Assembly (NCBI GenBank): GCA_029263055.1
Contig: JAJCYG010000069.1
Coordinates: 1 to 64,000 of the forward strand
From: Actinomycetes bacterium
GTDB lineage: Bacteria; Auribacterota; JAJCYG01
Direction: 5' to 3'
DNA: 64,000 nucleotides
Shown here piece by piece: positions 62,901 to 64,000 of the stretch. The translations under genes and the position numbers were made by a program. Each line of letters begins with the position of its first letter. Position 1 is the stretch's first letter. Under the pieces are notes generated by a model. It saw nothing but the letters and a program-made list of their open reading frames with translations, was not told the DNA's origin and did not search any database.

Positions 62901-64000
62901 CTGCCATTGGTTCCGGCCAACACTTCTAGCTGATCCCCACTGGCATAACGGATTAAATAATTCCCATCTGCAGAATAAGAACTAAATGTTTGGCCTTGAC
63001 GATACATATTACGCAAAATTTTTAATAAGATTTTCTCATTGTAATCGACATCAGGCACTTTTGTAGAAGGAAGCTCAGACCCCCCTGTTCCACGTTCCCA
63101 ACTTAATTCAGGCAGCCCTTCTTTTTTATAAACCAAATAAGAGCGCCCTGCTTTTTCTTCAATAAAAAAATGGCGATACCCTTCTACTTGAATCAGTTTT
63201 CTTTCTGGCTTGCGAGAAGTTGTGCTAAAAAATAACTCTGCAGAACGAACTATAAATTGTCCTAAGAGACCTAATAAACCGGTCATTTCGGTTAAAGCAC
63301 TCGGCAAAAACTCGAGCCAACTTCGTCCTTGCGCAGGGGGCTCTAAAAAGTCAGCAAATTTAACCAATACTTGTTGAGCTAATTCTTTTAAATTTTTTGG
63401 GACAATCGCTCGATCAGAACCATATGCCTTCAGCACTTGTGTTCGCGAAGCTTCATCCCCAACAGCAATAGGTATAACCGCAATTTGTTGTTCTTCAGCA
63501 TGCCGGACAATCTGCTTGATCTCATCCCGAACAAAGGCTCCAAGATTTCCATCCGTCATGACAAACATCAATTTTCGGGAACCTTCAGAGGTTCGATTCG
63601 GTGAATCTTCAAGGCGAGTCACAGAACGGCCTAATGCCCTGACATCATCGGTTCCCCCATCAACCACAATCTTTTTCATCAAGTCATAAATGATCCTTTC
63701 TTTTTTTGTGCCATCTAACATTTCACTCGATTCATGTGAAAGAATTAATTTATCTTTATCTGAAAAAACACCAATTTCAAATTCAATCGGGTGAAACCCT
63801 TTTGTTACCAACTGTTCATTGAGTTCAAACACCACTTCCAAAAGAGTAAAGAGCGTTAATTTCGCATATTTCAAACGATCTCCACTCATAGATCCAGAGG
63901 TATCTAATAAAAATGTGATTTTCACATCTTTAGGCTCACGCTCAATCCGCACCCCTTTAGCAGGCGCTCCCATTAATCCTTGAACAAGATGTTTAAAAAT
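44933..64000 (-). CDS. Giant vWA - double AAA ATPase - HEAT-repeat protein (partial, N-terminus beyond window)
   Basis: At least 6,355 codons without a stop; residue numbers here count from the Met at 63973. The frame stays open to the window edge and the nine extra codons (IFKHLVQGL) look coding, so the true N-terminus lies further right. vWA domain (about 10-215) has a MIDAS DTSGS at 24-28 and TDG at 140-142. A beta-rich region covers about 215-470. AAA-1 (484-650) has GEPGIGKG, where the Ser/Thr after Lys490 is Gly, but an intact Walker B (LVFDE, Asp553-Glu554). AAA-2 (885-1060) has intact GEQETGKST (885-893) but Walker B ILILEE with Glu959 for Asp. Both are of the dynein/midasin/MoxR type. 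Residues about 1640-6300 are HEAT-like helical repeats. It could be a chaperone- or scaffold-like machine, by analogy with MoxR-vWA pairs; true function is unknown. It ends ...LRPDQPFATAI. Confidence 0.88.
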   Translation of the reverse strand: MFKHLVQGLMGAPAKGVRIEREPKDVKITFLLDTSGSMSGDRLKYAKLTLFTLLEVVFELNEQLVTKGFHPIEFEIGVFSDKDKLILSHESSEMLDGTKKERIIYDLMKKIVVDGGTDDVRALGRSVTRLEDSPNRTSEGSRKLMFVMTDGNLGAFVRDEIKQIVRHAEEQQIAVIPIAVGDEASRTQVLKAYGSDRAIVPKNLKELAQQVLVKFADFLEPPAQGRSWLEFLPSALTEMTGLLGLLGQFIVRSAELFFSTTSRKPERKLIQVEGYRHFFIEEKAGRSYLVYKKEGLPELSWERGTGGSELPSTKVPDVDYNEKILLKILRNMYRQGQTFSSYSADGNYLIRYASGDQLEVLAGTNGSKKIIHRFPPQGEKPNQQVEVESNETIYSNQEGIQWKGDSLNGEFYSLNLALNGDGFTNVFGWLGPSPAELTFVERSKESLLVFHAQSKRVFFLKKGETYWEVEETLQMEGNQPSNEWEGSLIELSGEPGIGKGELLRAAAHLLNEEIFFIPVNEDMEVEDLTEYRGIGIEQAGVSTYTPSIVAKVRHFGGLLVFDEINKGKAKVLDDLKAGIASRTHRWREADESGMKKQVMIPDHPRARIFGTSNLRRKGVASSGSPSDQAMQRRKRLIRMNWMPPNQEIELQLNYAMSAARESGKLADLDGAQIKEYEKKLSDLVRSLVKIAIQERLSFIGYSAVQMGELLQEKRIRVEGNTVVEYPNWNRLSDPEFKPANGLGLLLKRPPSPRTIKSILRHFVFFPEDRKNRAWSTIKKYFTYAAEEDPKETYRRVETDFEAAGFIDSPSSDFYLRPESFKVVGDLLVVTPVDQNGVVLPAYDPVEVFLHPDAEIREGIFPLNTLKWIRTSGNAQKIYEALQSLALGKNLIFVGEQETGKSTLAVALARLISGPNVLIKPINYQTSKEQLSYEQHIGEEGKAFQSGFAPQEVPQAMNTKGVGKILILEETPQGRPGTLGVLNEVMERGYLVHSQMPPLYAKPGFAVIHAINPPGKEFNVAAFSDEFLERHTILEFEPLGPKDASGYIQEASKKEATQLNPKIVGEVALDEQGKPGDFHGQMMWTGLMGLEQFIRYKRKEDPSYLPRSPGLGTFKKFVRKLVDYYAFEVAYSAKKPQEIFWEFFLETFTLEGEERKIAIWRKNLRKAFVGTELWIEEENKDAIELLLNGEEMVVQQLGVVREPKVGLADVDAILTYIQENTLGASINFKLNKVREFASAEYSEGWEEASFGDKLERVYKLKEIYQVLGVVIKERPTHAAENLKLMQSIQENIQSVLLIQHDWPESILDSAESEEQLAARFWKTLYTEDSTSDLLLQKAYAFPEELDYAYSQLQKVKAYLEKNYLQALPEREKHKQLKRLRHLYNVRVALFELVPKLKDSALETSNQLVQKINAFFQEQGIPLAEASGSENELIKPLIQIDNTIIPSLNWQQIDQTILPKPFQQLDKTIHPLFVELLNQLKNNVPQEINLKEIRPLISEKSMQLFYQTLLKLSLVWPATQEKPFNVVAFESLLEKVHQAIPTPKTNRYTQRLAQVQAEIERLEKESFTTEGSALPKEVNSVEVIAFLINRIESSNIEIKIAAIKALTELRHLIPNKTHVGKYIFNYIGNENKELVATVVEALIALGFDSEEFRERLVRLYNRQRGESFTQKRRDEVDPKDISLRLRTAWALALLKHEVSSLEGEMVQIWYKTDDAEGLQLLIDAFNSINPEMNMFPLLVKKIARTAPSEAKIFAIQKLLALELVANQLNDVQGYLKKKLKDNDIEVVKAAFDALSALGVPGSEIASELSFAQDYLDLLGLDLKRIEQTGKLNRYNEDSFLRAMDPPRLSWQVLLVALKQCMSLDDISLQDITSRARALIQEDRYPEVTVLATQLLLAKGADKLELTNFLELQITSKATVSHGILQAYLLVVSEEQRSKSSLANIIQLNKINWTPELISVLLKNGFTKEEVSRFIAKARLESAARISLWTDLYRLVKEEEFEEKFNETRFQNDLSKHYESYSGLDQLIALKGWSALSQDNHPEDLFSLLLERNDPRDLPIEFLYAVGFDAKEIYASLDDASLFFVGVDNHIAAFQKIALEALLEIESSSEETKNELMKMKGVSDWQEFKKGYIAWIKELGVEVSLSALWTRVVRPEFLYQINSDIYQGYIDIFYLQFDSSQSHSIARFKQIYDEHSDLKVKLASVKGMMGMGRMPDDILLSFIDHTDIDIRRLALKELEAWDHIPRAVTAHLLTQVKGETDYQIVTSILKILSASSDTVVDDPFQPLLAELVEKSREDVKLAAIFQAIKNGRSFHGLRQPYLKLLNLTQDPLAVYDVVQALISGKVSFSSYKNELVKKLNQDSIEMQQVVLDLLIKETESPVWISKGTIKDLLVKKYKQGNYTVRVQALKGLIQLASDPTSTLNNLWLTNRGASFIETLKSILSNNRDELAITALEALLTLKVPVKEYWPSVKPWLESTNEIERALAVKAWIAHYHETKPQQSKVVSVPSAEINTGLLSLVQLKQEESHILRLLELQKEIGELEQQKPILPKEPEETDVTVPPVSKGSVSMMANGFIGSHKEIVASLKSVRELRVPSLVNIVKSDAVRLLKSAEPEVVGETIETILALKIKNEKVLERLKEVYDDSNTDIDVRVRAAVALVRFGALTDIGGLSDILRQSQSISSLKWLIEGLTQLGMADGSLAVLVMAKLLNEGSSYQVEAFLIQKIIELNSYGKIEAAFKTKLKSLLILNDVGIVQASIDGLLALGQTGEEVWQILEEKGVGSKLGGYLGLGVNRLETLGILNDYSKVVLIAAIDSRSQKESIVTGLTQCLKLDSITLDDIKLKTTKFIEKGIELDAELLVLATQLLLAKGMNKAEVSLLLTAQLSAGKHKNSYGLIEALLLTVEDDQISKSFIEKKIKEKKINFIPELVATLLKIGFTKDEVETQIFAEGISTRDKIALLAELYKPSTIEPVHNLLTTGSGPVIHRPRVEAEAVKEELAVLVRLFDVREELRQLEEQKGSAVSAESQTVDFRAMEKFDLIEFFMESKGAAAFVAFKALAKRNGTKEFRKTILQLLAKYGNGKRAWNQSVPIEWLFAVGISPEAIISMLKTNSVLNQEELELFLTPSKDRFAEMAKLDDFMKQKLVEIIEGEEWSDFVEQYVEWLREIGLKNFALKNHLRFTFQNIDPRIAEVGIHALVQLDDGGGWLKQELIKAVQSDTEPELKRLAALSGLIKLGVSFEKPNDLMGLKTDLEKRKLNSLEVLLEQQPEVNEIDQIKRLLESSDMNVRALAFEALIRYSEQTLSKNVLVQSEPSIVFDGETLTRELLREKIKVKIKPTNDEQELALLIGLANLYSDEEKHEVAYFLQQLHHNSDRQDLWTEVPIPWLYSVGLSAESIKSLFNTAPDVQDLGGGKFAQAALEQFRSMDSYSDEVKQKLMQSLGIIDWFDFHRFYLDWLNQIGLSKSSFEGLLITDERTPLKIQDAETIERLKKSSLTKKKEFIRSLAQNFYLAPEFRQYLVELLPSLKLGSEVRASIFMALQNYFGSISKEVEEEAIKTLHSSKAVNRLEALKLLLRFSIPASHYKDPLKKLLSDRKSLIRAYALGALVLYYEEAQTTTFVNVTRPSLTREQLETMFLDQLKKIKPVGNYKEARLETCHQLFQLLLPADAERAMTLSQSYYSGVTGYQWLVPVELLFAIGVELPVLRKLDQTDYSQFESNDDFLGSRALEGLREMVFLSKDDKEKLMSLSKKENWSDYMKGYMSWLKELGWPEENIERAIKDIVDKGGYMAEKEKIAFIEFNLALGIFDNSFQSKLINYLIENQENELGLVALKGLIQLGASYPQWWPHIQFDQGNQALEMLVVETVLEMDSLPDDLFDDLLSVLSADSSDPLVIKALTEALIAQRGVHNLHLIKSNLEERDENDLGRMLGLQMLGEVPDANKLEEALKQAKTEEEALVFAEALHKVSDMDLARIYMNWESGGSFDQMVWASKIKTMLSLPKGLHLIGFRVLLTSEDPSQQVTGIKGFVALGEMELEDKERLLELALSGNQKVRYQAIPALTQFEIDPGKVQSVLLKNLQELIELEKEFKKSSGVKSINAWQLVLVKVLEALIQLKVPLSEYQEELDWLLTQEETKALALKAWASHYNQIDQQKSLEEQSGAFWIKFKEELLERYLNISNDSTEAVYLALIQALVVFQIPLEEVKYSLKLNVLIEDSLPLAEQALKTLLELGFKADNKEDMLFVRYLIDDEVDPARLAKSLNIPEDAIKNKHGQLKAIELLPKMGATLDQVKEILIPYVTDIKNQNRIQITLKVLIELGLDVSEIEPQLKEMIEDLSGDSDFIRNVSMLALKVLVEGGIKDGVVQEAIESFFFYPTDLFWGKVERGEVLELWVLKEGKESVRLALTDHLNSQNSDGDYLSGSYYGLSQLSDQLIPIDKTMEFLKGPRLGVDLEYFIFFIVGHYAEAPNEVKDQILKRLIELLDQSGSRKMTDEIFKSLIALNYSSDELYQKLNDLYLNSNDFSAYRALWLLPFSDDIKLNLPVDRLKNIDERRLEKILQTRAYLENKSHLQNQNGVMGDLIKISTDGSTEDGGYFMPAVKQIMALAKSSANTQQLSAAKEFLYSVVFSATHKESGKTALSGLLELGVSWNELQSKLEHALTHSEEEFFLPATISSLTSLYELRPKQVVSVEIAEVPSIDPKNIARLKEKEQNLVRLFDVITQIRNFNSKQLSIVSPEVQGGVFWMKFKEELLNHHVDSNEEEVLLAAVQALPAFQVSLEEIKNLLKLMVLVNESSSLAEQALETLVSLGFKADNEEDLLFVRFLIGAEVDLGRLEKSLSVPEGEGLLENKYGQLKAIELLPKMGVTLDQGKETLIPYVTGTMHQERMKITLKSLTELGLDISEIKPQLKQMIEDVTCDGDYHDYVFLLALTVLIEGGIKDDEVQQAIECLFFFPDSGFGHNQAERVKALELWVLKEGEESIRLALTDHLNSQNSNGDYIGGVYYGLSQLSDQLIPIDKTMEFLKGPCGDVELQYFITPIAGHYAEASNDIKDQILERLIELLDQSDRRDMTDEVFKSLIALNHSSDELFQKLNDVYLNSNDFSAYKALWLLPFSDDIKLNLPVDRLHKLGKRDVEKIIETRAYLENKSHLQNQKGVMNDLIKISTDGPTEDGGYFMPAVKQIITLAKSSANAQQLSAAKEFLYSAVFSATHKESGKTALSGLLELGVSWNELQSKLEHALTHSEEIDFFLPATILSLTSLYELRPEPISENTIFKSKELSIVSPEIAVDSDLAELRKIILFKLNRGYLDDDFFDIISLLRSVGIDWLTLEEKAALKENLITAAINYKDERLVFAAQALKEFELDSEEVVDSLSRSIYKFVNSPFEFVNYIRAALVFDMGKLDMLSFSLDGIYNRDLLIKEVVQQMLKKHERSSIIERFLNEFSVTAFNDTSDEVLIFAIKVLVTLNANGENVSTRLKEIAELNKSSRHRVIAAALHAWVDLGLESDELDKEVLLSYLKVRSNDLRQATTRALGYYSHTDRLEAALRKELEDSRGGVRLRAIKALLQMGISFDQIESDIFKLLRHDTRWDVIQQALDLLIENNKTEITSQKLWRKLKAKTSHVRILGAQGLLYLWAKESDIKTDFLKSGRPDWDLNPVTVLTLKEMWLEDVYSDWVKVKNSRGGYKIYIASHPLSEGMGTEEIYLEFLKAIDFGDESGQAKLKEALLDKMVPANLLDQGYVDNLNYLLALDVSFEQIKTKLVEAFGDNWIKYLGDRLPKALEVLLPLIESPKTQMLLAIKEPVNSDLEAVRQAMLARLGQPSIEEEHFMALIQLFQKMGIDWLSLDQREALETTLIDGIKKSMGEKLVPAVQAYKDFDFDLDKIKDLLKRKLVNYGKNLNHYLDAVQAILISGMRIDPKDLEFAFIASADDDLLIKNIVKQLLKNHSKESLRDFFFQHIASEEVADAPRHIEASIKALAALNANDEQVRDRLKFFAEKSGQASDCARDAWVDLGFDMSLLNADLILALAENRGTATYGDLIRFLSHFPRPSEKILEFINKAFNTSDSLHYAVHLEAIKALLRLGVRSLDDQHPWPISLIRSAPWKIVREVLDLFVQEGLIGLAKAHLWERLKEQEKTGSITGTTGVKGLLYLWAKKVGIKTDFLEEKRVDAFIEDYVAFVGTRDEGRSSPDFERYMELNPLLEGIEIEEAFVWFLQALDEQIPLYDVDLKEVFMSRIDLRFMFDEARVAHLSCLVALGISYEEIKAKLIVVFGVDWIQQFEENLPAALEVLLPLIEPKLSAEKTAPSDLAALLAEKQRLLKKLGFITRTSTRQTIESNPTATPLLNQLRPDQPFATAI
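45080..48130 (-). repeat. Old tandem duplication at the giant protein's C-terminus
   Basis: Two homologous units of about 500 residues each lie in a row: about 46615-48130 and 45080-46585. Matching landmarks are 'VGIDWLTLEEKAAL' with 'MGIDWLSLDQREAL', 'LHAWVDLGLESDEL' with 'RDAWVDLGFDMSLL', 'GLLYLWAKESDIKTDFL' with 'GLLYLWAKKVGIKTDFL' and 'ALEVLLPLIES' with 'ALEVLLPLIEP'. The order is conserved and identity is moderate at protein level only, so this is an ancient duplication of a whole block of HEAT repeats. Confidence 0.8.
48208..51530 (-). repeat. Recent 1.74-kb tandem duplication inside the giant gene
   Basis: Two copies, 49950-51530 and 48208-49790, align with a constant offset of 1,740 nt (1,743 at one end because of a single codon insertion). 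Nucleotide identity is very high at the left end of each copy (48278-48411 against 50018-50151 is nearly identical for more than 100 bp) and lower in the middle. Encoded landmarks repeated in both are 'FWxKFKEELL', 'LLPKMG', 'LTDHLNSQNS', 'LIPIDKTMEFLKGP', 'FSDDIKLNLPVDRL' and 'SATHKESGKTALSGLLELG'. Confidence 0.93.
52695..57845 (-). repeat. Four copies of a non-HEAT module in the giant protein
   Basis: A module of roughly 80-85 residues occurs at about 57595-57845, 54500-54750, 53615-53862 and 52695-52940. Each begins 'VPIEWLFAVGI'-like (LPIEFLYAVGF, VPIEWLFAVGI, VPIPWLYSVGL, VPVELLFAIGV) and ends 'W..F...Y..WLKELG'-like (YIAWIKELG, YVEWLREIG, YLDWLNQIG, YMSWLKELG). HEAT repeats separate the copies. 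I do not know this domain. Confidence 0.75.
55048..55091. other. DnaA-box palindrome embedded in the giant gene
   Basis: TGTGGATAA (55048-55056, a perfect DnaA box on the minus strand), then GGGG-CCTGA-CCCC (55058-55070), then TTATGCACA (55083-55091, fitting TTWTNCACA). The phrase TGTGGATAA...GCCTGACCC...ACAGG is shared with the intergenic cluster at 44890-44923. It is translated in frame as a short stretch (NLLTTGSGPVIHRP) in a linker between helical blocks, so insertion there would be tolerated. Confidence 0.6.

Noticed and set aside
63973..64000. ATG at 63973 as the true start of the giant gene
   Set aside because: No ribosome site precedes it and the frame stays open with plausible coding sequence to the window edge; the vWA strand context suggests the protein extends upstream.
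1..64000. tRNA or rRNA genes
   Set aside because: I scanned by eye for T-loop (GGTTCRA) plus acceptor-stem patterns and conserved rRNA phrases and saw none I could support; a tRNAscan/Infernal run would be decisive.

Overview
The window looks like a chromosomal piece of a low-GC, didermic (Gram-negative-type) uncultured bacterium. The best guess is Omnitrophota (former OP3) or a close relative. The Gram-negative envelope is shown by a full Tol-Pal operon, OmpA-like and LysM lipoproteins, and type II secretion-type accessory proteins. The Omnitrophota guess rests on a >6,300-residue giant protein, an exported-looking kinase with a 'SNLLAPE'-type post-signal motif, PEP-CTERM/HAF-repeat protein, bactofilins and DUF1844. 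The lineage is inference; no rRNA or ribosomal protein gene is present to confirm it.

Layout, left to right. (1) 1-1 kb, + strand: end of a thiamine operon, thiH (cut by the window edge), thiS and thiE, then a 51-residue zinc-ribbon protein. (2) 1.2-8.8 kb, - strand: a nucleoside-type (BMP family) ABC importer (binding protein, ATPase, two permeases), a hybrid histidine kinase with a tiny upstream ORF, an SDR and a HAD phosphatase. (3) 8.8-16.2 kb: sixA on +, then on - a lipoate/pyruvate dehydrogenase block in transcription order lipA, pdhA, pdhB, pdhC, lpdA, and lipB. Two large palindromic elements separate lpdA from lipB. (4) 16.3-20 kb, - strand: a DUF4143 AAA ATPase, a HAF-repeat PEP-CTERM protein and a two-domain siroheme-decarboxylase/Lrp-like protein. 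(5) 20.1-28.3 kb, + strand: TPR protein, ExeA-like ATPase, GspB-like protein, a secreted hypothetical, D-aminoacylase and a Dpp-type peptide importer without its ATPases. (6) 28.3-30.5 kb: protein kinase with a signal/anchor segment. (7) 30.7-37.9 kb, - strand: TPR protein and an operon running from a 627-residue nitroreductase-like protein through tolQ, tolR, tolA/tonB, tolB, pal and a LysM lipoprotein. (8) 38.1-44.9 kb: two bactofilins (one with two zinc ribbons), a group of conserved unknowns with an M16 protease, rex, and a MntA/HepT toxin-antitoxin pair. (9) 44.9-64 kb, - strand: one uninterrupted open frame coding a giant vWA + double AAA + HEAT-repeat protein that continues past the right edge of the window.

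The most notable material is the giant protein. It has a MIDAS-bearing vWA domain followed by two dynein/MoxR-type AAA modules whose nucleotide sites are degenerate in complementary ways. A roughly 4,700-residue alpha-solenoid follows, containing a recent 1.74-kb tandem duplication, an older duplication and a four-times-used non-HEAT module. Next come a three-DnaA-box cluster beside it with a related copy inside the gene, the double palindrome between lpdA and lipB, and several promoters placed so that transcripts would be leaderless.
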